Shown here: positions 54,325-63,247 of the stretch, one piece after another
Numbering within the stretch: position 1 is the first letter of the stretch
Layout: the number at the start of each line of letters is the position of its first letter
Origin: Sphingomonas sp. TDK1
GTDB taxonomy: Bacteria > Pseudomonadota > Alphaproteobacteria > Sphingomonadales > Sphingomonadaceae
NCBI RefSeq assembly: GCF_001650735.1
Contig: NZ_LXVY01000005.1
Location: forward strand, 124,001 to 188,000
Reading direction: 5' to 3'
DNA: 64,000 nucleotides
Program-made: the position numbers and the translations under genes
Notes under the pieces: model-generated
Databases searched by the model: none
The model's input: only the letters and a program-made list of their open reading frames with translations
What the model was told of the DNA's origin: nothing

Positions 54325-55998
54325 CTATCTACCTTGTGACCTCCAGCGACGGATCGTCCGCTCGAGGATCGCTTCCTCGCCGCCGACTTCGCACCACAGC
54401 TCGGAGAAGAGCGGGTCGTCCGAAGCAGGGCGCTTGGCCGGATCGAGATCGTCGAACAACAGCCGCACGGGGGTCGCCACGCCCTCGCCTACCGCGATGC
54501 ACTCCCGATTTCGCAGCGCGGGGATCGCGTCGAGGAATCCCCGCGCGCCTTCCGGCATCGCCGCACGGACAAAGGCCTGGTCGCGCTCGTTGTTGAGCCG
54601 CATCGACAGGATGGTGCCGCACTGGGAGAGCACGCCCTCGGCAAGGTCCGATGGCCGCTGGGTAATCAGCCCCAGCGAGACACCGTATTTGCGTCCTTCC
54701 TTGGCGATGCGGCTGAGGATCCGCCCGACCGACGAGCCATCGGCATTGCGCTCGTTGGGCACATAGCGATGCGCCTCTTCGCACACGAGCAGCACCGGCC
54801 GCTTCGCTTCGCCGCGCGACCAGATGGCAAAATCGAACACCATCCGGCTGAGCACCGCAACCACGACCGACGTGATTTCGTTCGGCACCCCCGACACGTC
54901 GATGATCGAAATCGGCTTGCCGTCCCCTGGCAGGCGGAAGATTCGCGACAGGAACGCCGCCATCGTGTCCGCCACCAACATGCCCGAGAACATGAAGGCG
55001 TAGCGCGGGTCGCCCTTCACCTCGTCGATCTTGCCCTTCAGGCGGAGGTACGGCGCCGTATCGGTCGCCTTGTCCATCTTGCCCATGTCGAGCGTCAGCG
55101 CATTGGTCAGGTCCGAAAGCAGATACGGCACCGGCGCGTCGACCGTCAGCTTGCCGATTTCCTGCCCGATCCGGTTCTTGCCGCGCGCGGCGAGCAGGCA
55201 TTTGGCGAGGATGTCGGCATCCACCTGCCGCTCGCTGCCCTCGCTGGTCAGGAACACCTCGCAATGTTCCTCGAAATTCATCAGCCAATAGGGGAGCTGC
55301 AAGTTCGAAACGTCGAACAGCGCGCCGTTCTGCTGAAAGGCGCTGCCATATTCGCCGTGCGGATCGATCATCACCACATGGCCCTGCGGCGCCAGCTCGC
55401 AGATGCGGTGCAGGATCAGCGCGGCGGAGGTGGACTTGCCGGTACCGGTGGACCCCAGCAGCGCGAAATGCTTGCCGAGCATCGCATCGATATAGAGCGC
55501 CGCACGGATGTCCTTGGTCGGATAGACGGTACCGATCTCGATGTGCGGGCGGTCGTCGGCCGCGTAGATCTGGCGCAGATCGGCGGTGGTGACAGGGAAC
55601 ACCTCGGCGCCCGGCGTGGGATAGCGGGTGACGCCGCGGCGGAAGCGGTACAGCTTGCCGGTCAGCTTCTCCTCGTCGCCCTCGCCGAGGAAATCGATCG
55701 CGGCGGCGACCCGCTCGCCCGAGGAATCGAGTCGCGCCGTGCGGATGCTCGCGATCAGCCAGGCGCTACCCACGCGGATCTTGACCTGCGCCCCTACCTG
55801 CCCGGCATTGGCAAGCGCGGCATCGCTGCTGCCGGCAAGCGCGTCCAGCGCGGCGAGGTCGAGCAGCACCTGGCTCGACGATCCCGCGATCTCGAAGACC
55901 GCGCCGATCGCGCGAGGCGCCATGGGCGCTCGCCCGGCCGACGAGCCGATGCCCGCCGTTTCATTCTCGAACCCACCAACGCGGAACTGGCCTTCCAT
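54325..55998 (-). CDS. HerA-like ATPase (DUF87)
   Basis: 557 aa. FtsK/HerA-fold hexameric ATPase. N-terminal beta-barrel (HAS-barrel-like, AIGAVFEIAGSSSQVLLDLA), Walker A LGSTGTGKSTSAALIL, Walker B with LLVCEEAHRYVP, and the downstream IAKEGRKYGVSLGLITQRPS, SQCGTILSMRLNNERDQAFV of this family. In archaea HerA works with NurA at DNA ends; bacterial versions often stand alone, as here, and their role is unclear. No NurA-like gene is adjacent. Confidence 0.88.
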   Translation of the reverse strand: MEGQFRVGGFENETAGIGSSAGRAPMAPRAIGAVFEIAGSSSQVLLDLAALDALAGSSDAALANAGQVGAQVKIRVGSAWLIASIRTARLDSSGERVAAAIDFLGEGDEEKLTGKLYRFRRGVTRYPTPGAEVFPVTTADLRQIYAADDRPHIEIGTVYPTKDIRAALYIDAMLGKHFALLGSTGTGKSTSAALILHRICELAPQGHVVMIDPHGEYGSAFQQNGALFDVSNLQLPYWLMNFEEHCEVFLTSEGSERQVDADILAKCLLAARGKNRIGQEIGKLTVDAPVPYLLSDLTNALTLDMGKMDKATDTAPYLRLKGKIDEVKGDPRYAFMFSGMLVADTMAAFLSRIFRLPGDGKPISIIDVSGVPNEITSVVVAVLSRMVFDFAIWSRGEAKRPVLLVCEEAHRYVPNERNADGSSVGRILSRIAKEGRKYGVSLGLITQRPSDLAEGVLSQCGTILSMRLNNERDQAFVRAAMPEGARGFLDAIPALRNRECIAVGEGVATPVRLLFDDLDPAKRPASDDPLFSELWCEVGGEEAILERTIRRWRSQGR

Positions 55999-56064
55999 CG
56001 CGCATCCCCCAAAAAGGCGGTCGCAGCATGCATGGGTCCGGTAAATTTTACGTTTGCTGCACGA

Positions 56065-56829
56065 TCAGAAGCGCCGCCACAGCGCCCCCGCCCCCCAGCC
56101 GAACAGGAACGAGACGCCAACGGCGACCAGCCCATAGGCGATCGCGTGCTGGTCCGCGCTCGTCGCAACGAAACGCTCGAAGCCGGACTTGCGGATCTCG
56201 ATCGGCCGAACCGCCGCCGCGAGGACGCGGCCGTCGCGGATCAGGAAGGTCTCCGCAGTGAAGCGCCCCACCGGCACGCGCGCAGGGATGGTCAGCCGCG
56301 CGCGATAGAGCACGCCGCCGGTGATCTCAACCGCACCCGGCGCTTCGTAGAACAGGCCATTGCGCTTCTTCAGGTCGACGAGACCGCTGTCGAAGCGCTG
56401 CTGAATCTGCGGCGCGGCGCCCGACGCGGGAGAAAGCTGGAGACTGTCCAGTCCCAGTTCGTAGATCGCGCGCGTCCGATCGTCGACCAGCTTGCGGATC
56501 GGCCGAGAGGAGGCGATCGCGTAGAAGCTCGGCGCCGAGCGATAGCGCATCTGCGCCGCGTTTACCCAGATGCCCGCTACCTTCGACTTTTCGCGAACCA
56601 CCACGGATTCGGTCGGTCCCTTGATCACCACGACGATGTCGGCCGGCCGCTCCCCCTCGCCGGGCGCCCGCCCGCCGGGATAGAGGATCGCGCCGAACAG
56701 CAGGAGCTCGGCGCCGGTGAAGCTGTAGGCGATCTCGATGTCGCGCTGGGAAACGTCGGGCACCAGCTCGGGCTTGGCCTGACCCATCAGCAGGGGCGCG
56801 AACAGCGCCGGCGCCCAGGCGCGTCTCAC
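56065..56829 (-). CDS. TIGR02186 family membrane protein
   Basis: 254 aa. GTG start at 56829 overlaps the stop of the TauE gene (GTGA), so it is co-translated. N-terminal signal-like helix (ALFAPLLMGQA), a periplasmic beta-rich domain (IEIAYSFTGAELLLFGAILY, DIVVVIKGPTESVVVREKSK) and a C-terminal membrane helix (AIAYGLVAVGVSFLFGWGAG). The pair TauE/SafE plus TIGR02186 is common in alphaproteobacteria; function unknown, probably with the permease. Confidence 0.85.
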   Translation of the reverse strand: MRRAWAPALFAPLLMGQAKPELVPDVSQRDIEIAYSFTGAELLLFGAILYPGGRAPGEGERPADIVVVIKGPTESVVVREKSKVAGIWVNAAQMRYRSAPSFYAIASSRPIRKLVDDRTRAIYELGLDSLQLSPASGAAPQIQQRFDSGLVDLKKRNGLFYEAPGAVEITGGVLYRARLTIPARVPVGRFTAETFLIRDGRVLAAAVRPIEIRKSGFERFVATSADQHAIAYGLVAVGVSFLFGWGAGALWRRF

Positions 56830-57740
56830 GCAGCCCCCACCGAATAGATTTCGTCCGGGCGCCAGGCGAGCCCGAGCAGCATCCGCGCCGCCACCGCAAG
56901 CACGATCACCGCAAGCAGCAGACGCAGATATTCGGGCTTGGCCTTGGCGGCGAAACGCGCGCCCAGTTGCGCGCCGATCACCGATCCCAGCAGCAACAGG
57001 ATCGCGAGCACGATGTCGACCGCCTTGGTCGTCGTCGCATGCACCATCGTCGCCACGGCGGTGGTAAACAGGGTCTGGAACAGCGAGGTGCCGACCACCG
57101 TCTGCGTCCCCATGCCCAGGATATAGAGCATCGCCGGCACCAGAATGAATCCGCCGCCGACCCCCAGCAGCATCGTCAGCACGCCGACGAACACGCCCAG
57201 CAGCAGCGGCGCCAGGGGCGAAATGTAGAGGCCCGAGGCGTAGAAGCGCCAGCGGAAGGGCAGCGCCGCGACCAGCGGATGGTGCCTTCGCTTTCGGGCC
57301 TTCGCTGGCCGGGCGCCGCGCGACACCCGGATCGCACCGACCGATTCGCGGGCCATCAACCCGCCGATCGAGCCGAGCAGCACGACGTAGAGAACGCCGA
57401 TCACGACATCGATCTGGCCGCTGGCCTGCAGCAGCTTGAACAGCCATGCACCGAGCAGGCTGCCGAGAATGCCGCCGGTAACGAGCACCGCGCCCATCTG
57501 TACGTCCACCCCCTTGCGGCGGAAATGCGCGAACACGCCGGAAACGCTGGCGCCGGTGACCTGGCTCGCCGCCGACGCTGCCGCGACCGTGGGTGGAATG
57601 CCGTAGAAGATCAGCAGCGGCGTTGTCAGGAAGCCCCCGCCCACGCCGAACATGCCCGACAGCAGGCCCACGCCGAGCCCAAGCGCGACGATCACGATCG
57701 CGTTGACCGACAGATTGGCGATGGGAAGGTACACATCCAT
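56826..57740 (-). CDS. TauE/SafE-family anion permease
   Basis: 304 aa, eight predicted membrane segments in two repeats, each with the GxGGGFLxxP signature (GMFGVGGGFLTTPLLIFYGI and LLGVGGGFILVPAMLYILGM). Members export sulphite, sulphoacetate or related anions. A basic loop (RGARPAKARKRRHH) divides the halves. Overlaps its TIGR02186 partner downstream. Confidence 0.9.
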   Translation of the reverse strand: MDVYLPIANLSVNAIVIVALGLGVGLLSGMFGVGGGFLTTPLLIFYGIPPTVAAASAASQVTGASVSGVFAHFRRKGVDVQMGAVLVTGGILGSLLGAWLFKLLQASGQIDVVIGVLYVVLLGSIGGLMARESVGAIRVSRGARPAKARKRRHHPLVAALPFRWRFYASGLYISPLAPLLLGVFVGVLTMLLGVGGGFILVPAMLYILGMGTQTVVGTSLFQTLFTTAVATMVHATTTKAVDIVLAILLLLGSVIGAQLGARFAAKAKPEYLRLLLAVIVLAVAARMLLGLAWRPDEIYSVGAA

Positions 57741-57811
57741 GCGGGCCTAGGCGTAGCGCCTTTGGGGCGGCTTGCGAAAGGGCGAAGGTGCTGATTCGCG
57801 CGGCGCTCGGC

Positions 57812-58825
57812 TCAGAAATCGCTGCCCAGGGTAAGCGCCACGCCCGAGCCCGGCAGCGCATCGCCGGCAACGCGCTGGCGCCAGTCGAGCGCAAGTCGCG
57901 CCTGGATGCCGCCGATCGACAGGCTTCGCACCAGCGTGGGCCCGATGTCGAGCCGCTGCGCCTCGCGCTGTGCGGCGCCCCATGCACCCAGACCGATGCT
58001 CCATCCGGCAGCACGCGCGCCGGGGAGCGGCCGGATAAGCCGCGCCGCGCCATCGGCGTACGGCTCCGCCCGATTGCGCAGGATCACGCCGGTCTGGCCA
58101 TACGCCTCCAGCCGAAATCCCGCCATCGCCCTGTCTACGCCGCCAACCAGGCCGATGCCGGGCCCACCGCGCGTGCCGTCCAGCCCCACCCGTTGTTCGA
58201 GGGCGACCCGGAGCGGCGCGGCGCTGGGCCGCCATTCGATTCCGATGGCAGCTTCCGCGCCGCGGCCACGCAACGGGCCCGCGATTCGCCCATAGGCCGC
58301 CACCTGCTTCCGCGTATCAAGGGCATGGGCGATCCGAAGCCCATATTGGCTGCCGCCGATCTGCCCGGACCCCGGCGCCGCCCCGATCCCACGCCCCGGC
58401 CGGAACACGATCCAGCTGCTTCCCTGCCAGCGTTGGGTGGCCGGCCGCCAGCTTGTCTGCACCGGCGTGAGGGCAGGCCCCGCGCCGCCGGCGGAGGGTG
58501 CGGGCAAGGCAACGTCCGGGCTCGGCGCGTTGCCCCAAGCCGCCGCCGGGCCGATCAGCGCGCCGGCGCCCTGCGTGATGCTGTCACTGGCGATGGATGA
58601 TGCGCGATGGAGCCGAAGCAACCTGCCGCCGTCCGGCGCTGCAGGGCCGGTCCTGCGGACCGGTACAGGCACCGGCGCCGTCCCTGCCGGCGCCTGCGCG
58701 CCGCGTGCCAGTCCCGGCAGCACCACATTCTCTGCAGGCCATAGCAGCATCGCGCGCAGCAGGATCCAGCCGGACCCTACGACGCCGACGAACCGCAGCG
58801 GCCTGCCGCGGCCTGGGCGGTTCAT
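57812..58825 (-). CDS. NfrA-like C-terminal outer-membrane barrel protein
   Basis: 337 aa, ATG 58825 overlapping the glycosyltransferase stop (ATGA). One N-terminal helix (VGVVGSGWILLRAMLLW), a Pro/Ala-rich linker of about 100 residues, then barrel-like sequence (GGSQYGLRIAHALDTRKQVA, LRVALEQRVGLDG) ending LTLGSDF. It looks like the C-terminal domain of NfrA alone: E. coli NfrA is near 1000 residues and carries TPR repeats that are missing here. With the preceding NfrB-like enzyme it could form a short glycan synthesis and export unit; inferred. Confidence 0.6.
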   Translation of the reverse strand: MNRPGRGRPLRFVGVVGSGWILLRAMLLWPAENVVLPGLARGAQAPAGTAPVPVPVRRTGPAAPDGGRLLRLHRASSIASDSITQGAGALIGPAAAWGNAPSPDVALPAPSAGGAGPALTPVQTSWRPATQRWQGSSWIVFRPGRGIGAAPGSGQIGGSQYGLRIAHALDTRKQVAAYGRIAGPLRGRGAEAAIGIEWRPSAAPLRVALEQRVGLDGTRGGPGIGLVGGVDRAMAGFRLEAYGQTGVILRNRAEPYADGAARLIRPLPGARAAGWSIGLGAWGAAQREAQRLDIGPTLVRSLSIGGIQARLALDWRQRVAGDALPGSGVALTLGSDF

Positions 58826-60204
58826 GCAGCGGCCGGAGCAGGATCGAATGCTGCGCCGGGAAATTGGTGCGCGGTCTTGTCCCACCGTACGGGTCCGCCG
58901 CCCAGCAGGCCCAGATAGGTCGACAGAGCGCGTCGCGCTGCCAGCAACCCGATCAGGTTCGCAACCAGCATGCGGGGCGCGGCCCAGAGCCCTTCTCGCC
59001 AACCGTGCAGCCGCGCGACGATGGCAATCCGCATGCCCAGCCGCCACGCCAGCATCGACAGGTTCAGCCCCAGCATCCAGCCGAGCAGCGCGCCCGGCGG
59101 CTGCATCGCCCCGCCGAACAGCTGATGGCAGGCGAGCGACAAGGCCCAGCACAGCGACGCAAAATAGGCGATGGCGAGCACCGGCATGGCCAGCGTCATG
59201 CGGCGGTCGCGCATGCGCATCCAATGGTCCGCCACGTCGCGCAGGCGCCCCCAGCCGGTACGGTCCCAGCCGGCCAGCGCGATCCCCGCGATCCACCGGG
59301 CTTTCTGCCGCACGGACGCGTGCACCGTCGCCGGGAAATAGGCGCGCACGGCAACCGGCGGCCCACCGGGACTCTCCGCGACGCGCACGAACGCCGTGCG
59401 GACACCCATCGCGCGCAGGATGAGCCCCAGCTCATAATCCTCGGTCAGGCTGGTCGCATCGAAGGGCACGCCGCGATCGGCGGCGATCCGCCGCAAGACG
59501 TCGCACCGGATGGCGCAGCCGACCCCGGCCAGCGGCAGGCTTGCGCCCAGCATCTGGCGCACGAGCAGCGTCGCCCCGTGCGACTGGGCGAACTCATCGA
59601 GATAATGGCCCGAGACGAGCTGCGAGCCCGGCTGGCACAAAGGCGCTACCGGAAGCTGCACCGCGCCGTGGCTGTCGATCCATCCGGCGTAAACGGCGAG
59701 TTCCAGCGGATGCACCACGTCCTCCGCATCGTGCAGCACGATCGCCTTGAAGGCTGCACCTTCCGCAACCGCATCGCGTTCCAGCGCTGCCCAGAGCGCG
59801 TTCAGACAATCGGCCTTGGTGCTGGGGCCAGGTCGCGGTCCGATCACCAGCCGCACCCGCGGATCAGACTGGCTGACGGACAAGACCGCGGCGATGGTCG
59901 CCGGATCATTGGGATAGGCCCCGACATAGATTCGGTACCGCCCCTGCTGCCAGCGCGCGAGCATCGAGCGCAGCATCGGCGCGATGACGGCGGATTCGTC
60001 CCAGGCGGGTACGAAGATTGCGAAGCGATGTGCCGAGGCCGGATCCATCCGACCGGATGGAGGCAGTCGGTGCTGCCGGCCGATCAGACAAATATACAGG
60101 AAAAACAAGTCAACGATAATGTCGTCGACACCCCCGACGGCAAGAAATATCGCCGCGAATAACGTACACTCGCGCGTCATCACATCAAGAATATTCAGGA
60201 TCAT
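58822..60204 (-). CDS. NfrB-like membrane glycosyltransferase family 2
   Basis: 460 aa. Inner-membrane processive-type glycosyltransferase. ATG 60204 has GGGGGAG five bases upstream. A helix at about residues 15-38, GT2 domain with FAIFVPAWDESAVI, DxD-like HDAEDVVHP, the TEDYELGL motif and the terminal RQKARWIAGIALAGW (QxxRW), then four membrane helices (about 330-430). Similar to the cytoplasmic part of NfrB (phage N4 adsorption protein B), but without its C-terminal cyclic-di-GMP-binding domain. Co-translated with the barrel protein. Confidence 0.82.
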   Translation of the reverse strand: MILNILDVMTRECTLFAAIFLAVGGVDDIIVDLFFLYICLIGRQHRLPPSGRMDPASAHRFAIFVPAWDESAVIAPMLRSMLARWQQGRYRIYVGAYPNDPATIAAVLSVSQSDPRVRLVIGPRPGPSTKADCLNALWAALERDAVAEGAAFKAIVLHDAEDVVHPLELAVYAGWIDSHGAVQLPVAPLCQPGSQLVSGHYLDEFAQSHGATLLVRQMLGASLPLAGVGCAIRCDVLRRIAADRGVPFDATSLTEDYELGLILRAMGVRTAFVRVAESPGGPPVAVRAYFPATVHASVRQKARWIAGIALAGWDRTGWGRLRDVADHWMRMRDRRMTLAMPVLAIAYFASLCWALSLACHQLFGGAMQPPGALLGWMLGLNLSMLAWRLGMRIAIVARLHGWREGLWAAPRMLVANLIGLLAARRALSTYLGLLGGGPVRWDKTAHQFPGAAFDPAPAAA

Positions 60205-60476
60205 CGACTCCCCCCCCGGCGCGATGTATCCGATTCGGACGTCACCACTGTTGCGATGGGGCGTCTTTCGAGCAAGTCGAACGTTTAGGGAACTAGTCCG
60301 ATATTGATGCAAAAGGTACGAATGCTAACGTTGTTACAACCCGTGCGCATCCTGGTTGGCAAGATTTTCACGGAACCGGCGCGGCTCGGCGGCGTTGTGT
60401 CGGCGCAACAGGTCCTTTGGATAACCCGCAACCTGAACCGGCCGCACCTACGCATGTCGGTGCGGCCGATCTTTTA
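60205..60476 (+). ncRNA. Possible small RNA ending at plus-strand terminator
   Basis: 272-base gap. A perfect ten-base hairpin, CGGCCGCACC and GGTGCGGCCG (60439-60448 and 60459-60468), is followed on the plus strand by ATCTTTTATT, the form of an intrinsic terminator. No plus-strand gene precedes it: the only upstream plus-strand frame (60304-60486) has no coding character. This could be the end of an unannotated small RNA starting near 60300, or a hairpin serving the convergent rcnB gene. The start is not defined. Confidence 0.3.
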
Positions 60477-60998
60477 TTACCAGTAGAAGCCCGGCAAGAC
60501 GCGGATGACCGCACCCCGGCGGGTGTCGACGAGCAGCACGTCGTTATAATGGCGGACCCATGCCTGATACGGCGCAGGACGCGGCAGATGGTACCGCCAC
60601 GGATCGCCGATCACATAGCGCGGGCCATAGTAAACGGTGCCGATCCGCGCGCCGGGCGAGAAGCGATAGTAGCGAAAGGGCGCGCCCCAATTGCCGCGGG
60701 CATATAGCGGGCGGTTGCGATCGCGCCAGGCACGCCAGTCATTTTCCGCCCAGCGGCGGTCGCGGTCGCGCAAATCCTCGCGATATTCCTGGTGCGCTTC
60801 CCGCAGGTCGCGGCGCTCTTCGCGGATCCGGCGCGGATCGCCCGACCATTGCGCGCGGCGCAGGTCGTGCTCGGCATCGCGGATGTCGCGGCGATCCTCG
60901 CGCAACTCGGCGCGCGACTGGGCCGTTGCGCTTGCCGGCACCAGCAGCGCAGGCGCCGCGATCGCCGCCAGCAGGGCGATGGGAACGAGCTTCTTCAT
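60477..60998 (-). CDS. RcnB-family protein
   Basis: 173 aa, periplasmic. Signal peptide MKKLVPIALLAAIAAPAL followed by PASATAQ; ATG 60998 has GGAG six bases upstream (an in-frame ATG at 61010 is less likely). A long charged helix of RxD/E repeats (DRRDIRDAEHDL, EERRDLREAHQE) precedes the compact RcnB domain (YYRFSPGARIGTVYYGPRYV, ending VLPGFYW). RcnB tunes nickel/cobalt export in E. coli; isolated relatives are common and their role is open. Confidence 0.85.
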   Translation of the reverse strand: MKKLVPIALLAAIAAPALLVPASATAQSRAELREDRRDIRDAEHDLRRAQWSGDPRRIREERRDLREAHQEYREDLRDRDRRWAENDWRAWRDRNRPLYARGNWGAPFRYYRFSPGARIGTVYYGPRYVIGDPWRYHLPRPAPYQAWVRHYNDVLLVDTRRGAVIRVLPGFYW

Positions 60999-61110
60999 AT
61001 GCTTCTCCATCCTGATCGAACCCGCCGGTCCGAAGGCCGGCTTGGGCGGATCTATGCAGAAGCCTCGCTGAACGTTGCGAGAACGATCCGGTCAGCGCAT
61101 TGAAAGCAAG

Positions 61111-61587
61111 TTACGGGCCCGTATTGCCGCCGCCCGCACCGCCGGCCCCCGGCGCACCGACCGTGCCGATATTGCCGAACAGATCCGAGAAGAAGCTGCG
61201 GCGGCGTCCCAGCGTCGGCGTGGTCTTGCCATAGGGGCTGATCGATGCGTCGAGCTCGACACCGGTCTGGTCGATCGACGTCACGTTGCCCGCCTGGTCG
61301 AAGCGGACGCGAAGCGTCGTCTGGCTCTTCACCTTCGGGTTGCGGAAGGCGAAATTGCTGCTGTCGCGCGAGACGTAGAACCACTCGCCTTCGTTGAACT
61401 GGCTGGTGAAGCTGGGATGGCCCAGCGTCTGCATCACCGAATCGCGCGTATCGACGCCGGGCTGCACCGACGCGACAAGGTCATGATCGATCACATAGCC
61501 CTGATGCGTCCGCACCGGCGTACAGGCGGTGGTACCGAGCACGACCAACAACGCGGCGGTGCCGAGCGTGCGAACGGGAAGCGACAT
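61111..61587 (-). CDS. bamE: BamE/SmpA outer-membrane lipoprotein
   Basis: 158 aa. Small lipoprotein of the BAM outer-membrane assembly machine. Signal with lipobox LGTTAC; core of the fold: HDLVASVQPGVDTRDSVMQT, LGHPSFTSQF and EWFYVSRDSS. Tail is Gly/Pro-rich (AGGAGGGNTGP). ATG 61587 follows GGAG. Divergent from the cytochrome chaperone gene, 126 bases apart. Confidence 0.9.
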   Translation of the reverse strand: MSLPVRTLGTAALLVVLGTTACTPVRTHQGYVIDHDLVASVQPGVDTRDSVMQTLGHPSFTSQFNEGEWFYVSRDSSNFAFRNPKVKSQTTLRVRFDQAGNVTSIDQTGVELDASISPYGKTTPTLGRRRSFFSDLFGNIGTVGAPGAGGAGGGNTGP

Positions 61588-61713
61588 CAGGATCTCCAGG
61601 CAAACACTCAGGCAACGCAAGGGCCCCCGGATTGCATCGCGGGCCGAACGCCTCAATATGCGGCAAAATGCGGCCAAACAAGGTCGCGACAGAGGAAGGC
61701 GCGAACAACGGCG

Positions 61714-62226
61714 ATGCGAATGCTCCAGCGGCTCTTCGGGCGGACCGATCGCGGCACCGCGCCGCAGCTCTATGCGGGCGTGGTGACGCGGGGTCGGGCA
61801 CCGCATTGGTACACCGACGGCGCGGTGCCGGATACGGTGGACGGCCGGTTCGACATGATCGCGGCAATCCTCTGCATGGTGCTGCTGCGACTGGAAATTG
61901 AACCTGCCGGTATCGCTCCCAGCACCGCCGTCGCCGAATGCTTCATCGACGACATGGATGGCCAGCTGCGCGAGATCGGCATCGGCGATATCATCGTCGG
62001 CAAGCATATCGGCCGGATGATGGGCATGCTGGGCGGCCGGCTCGGCGCCTATCGCACCGGCCTGGCCGAGGGGAGCCTCGCCCCAGCGCTGGTCCGCAAC
62101 CTCTACCGCGGCGAAGCGCCTTCGCCTGCCGCACTCACCCATGTCGAAGCGCGCCTTCGCGCCTTTCGCGAGGCGCTGGCGGCGATGCCGATCGAGCGCG
62201 TGATCGCAGGAGACCTACCCGAATGA
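61714..62226 (+). CDS. Ubiquinol-cytochrome c chaperone family protein
   Basis: 170 aa. Relative of UQCC1/Cbp3, which helps cytochrome b synthesis and assembly of the bc1 complex. Characteristic text: RFDMIAAILCMVLLRLEIEP, AECFIDDMDGQLREIGIGD, HIGRMMGMLGGRLGAYR. Two ATGs, at 61714 and 61720, are possible starts. Its stop overlaps the yceD start (ATGA). Confidence 0.9.
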   Translation: MRMLQRLFGRTDRGTAPQLYAGVVTRGRAPHWYTDGAVPDTVDGRFDMIAAILCMVLLRLEIEPAGIAPSTAVAECFIDDMDGQLREIGIGDIIVGKHIGRMMGMLGGRLGAYRTGLAEGSLAPALVRNLYRGEAPSPAALTHVEARLRAFREALAAMPIERVIAGDLPE

Positions 62227-62753
62227 CTCACCCCGAATTTTCCCGCCCGCACCGGCTCGACCAGATCGGTGCCGGCGAAAGCGAGGTCCGCATCGCCGCA
62301 GACGACGCCGAGCGCGCGGCGCTCAGCCGTCGCTTCGGCCTGAAGACGATCGAAAAGCTCGAGGCCGTCTATCATCTGCGTCGCGACCCGCAGGGTGTGA
62401 TGGCCCGAGGCCACCTCTCCGCGCGTCTGACCCAGGCCTGCGTCGTCACGGGCGATTCGCTGCTTGCCAAGGTCGAGCAGGATTTCGCCATCCGCTTCCT
62501 TCCCGAACCGACGGCCGGCGGCGGCGAGGATGAGGTCGAGCTGACCGAGGACGAGTGCGATACCGTCTTCTATGCGGGCGGGACGATCGATCTCGGAGAG
62601 GCCGCGGCGGAAACGATGGCGCTGGAGCTGGATCCCTATCCCCGCGGCCCCCGCGCCGCCGAAGTACTGCGCGCGGCGGGCGTGAAGAGCGAGGACGAAG
62701 CGACGCCGGTCAATGCGCTCGCCGGCTTGAAGGACCTGCTCGCCAAGAAGTAA
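62223..62753 (+). CDS. YceD/DUF177 family protein
   Basis: 176 aa. YceD proteins take part in 23S rRNA accumulation or processing. Features: VMARGHLSARLTQACVVTGD with paired Cys-like sites reduced to one, FAIRFLPEPT, an acidic stretch EDEVELTEDECDTVFYAG, and GEAAAETMALELDPYPRGP. The final 44 bases overlap the end of the convergent membrane protein gene. Usually rpmF and plsX follow, which is not the case here. Confidence 0.88.
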   Translation: MTHPEFSRPHRLDQIGAGESEVRIAADDAERAALSRRFGLKTIEKLEAVYHLRRDPQGVMARGHLSARLTQACVVTGDSLLAKVEQDFAIRFLPEPTAGGGEDEVELTEDECDTVFYAGGTIDLGEAAAETMALELDPYPRGPRAAEVLRAAGVKSEDEATPVNALAGLKDLLAKK

Positions 62754-63207
62754 GGCGGCGAGGCCGGGTGGCGATGAGGCCACCCGCCAGCAACAGCCCG
62801 ATCGCCAGCGCGGCCAGCGACCCGGCCGCGAACCAATCGCCGCGGACGACGAAATGTCCCAGCGGCGTGCGCCAGTCCCGCTGCCCCGCCCAATAGGGAA
62901 GCACGATCAACCCACGCAGTACGAACAGCACCGCCACCGCCGCCAGCACCGCGCGGCGAGGGCGCTGCGAGACCGGCGGAAGGCACGCCACAGCCAGCCC
63001 TGCCAGCGCAGCCGCGATCGCCAGCGTGCCGATCGGTGCGGACCAGCCCCCTGCAGCGCGCGCCGCGACGATTGAAGGCGGCGCCCCGAGCCAGGCCATC
63101 CAGGCCGGGCCACCCCAATAGGCGAGCAGATGGATGCCCGCGCCGACGAGCAGGCTGAGGCGCGCGAGACGGAACGCAAGAACGCCGGCGGCAGGTGTAT
63201 TACCCAT
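62710..63207 (-). CDS. DUF3995-like membrane protein
   Basis: 165 aa, four membrane segments. RLSLLVGAGIHLLAYWGGPA at the start, then PIGTLAIAAALAGLAVACLP, AAVAVLFVLRGLIVLPYW and WFAAGSLAALAIGLLLAG. It resembles DUF3995 proteins by this order; function unknown. ATG 63207 was preferred over an extension to 63300. The tail overlaps yceD by 44 bases, an unusual amount for convergent genes. Confidence 0.65.
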   Translation of the reverse strand: MGNTPAAGVLAFRLARLSLLVGAGIHLLAYWGGPAWMAWLGAPPSIVAARAAGGWSAPIGTLAIAAALAGLAVACLPPVSQRPRRAVLAAVAVLFVLRGLIVLPYWAGQRDWRTPLGHFVVRGDWFAAGSLAALAIGLLLAGGLIATRPRRLTSWRAGPSSRRAH

Positions 63208-63247
63208 GCAACTCACGCTATCCGATCGGCCCGCAGATGCAAGCCTG

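Noticed and set aside
60304..60486. 60-codon plus-strand frame before rcnB
   Set aside because: It runs into the hairpin and past it, and has no conserved or signal-like features; a non-coding RNA is more plausible.
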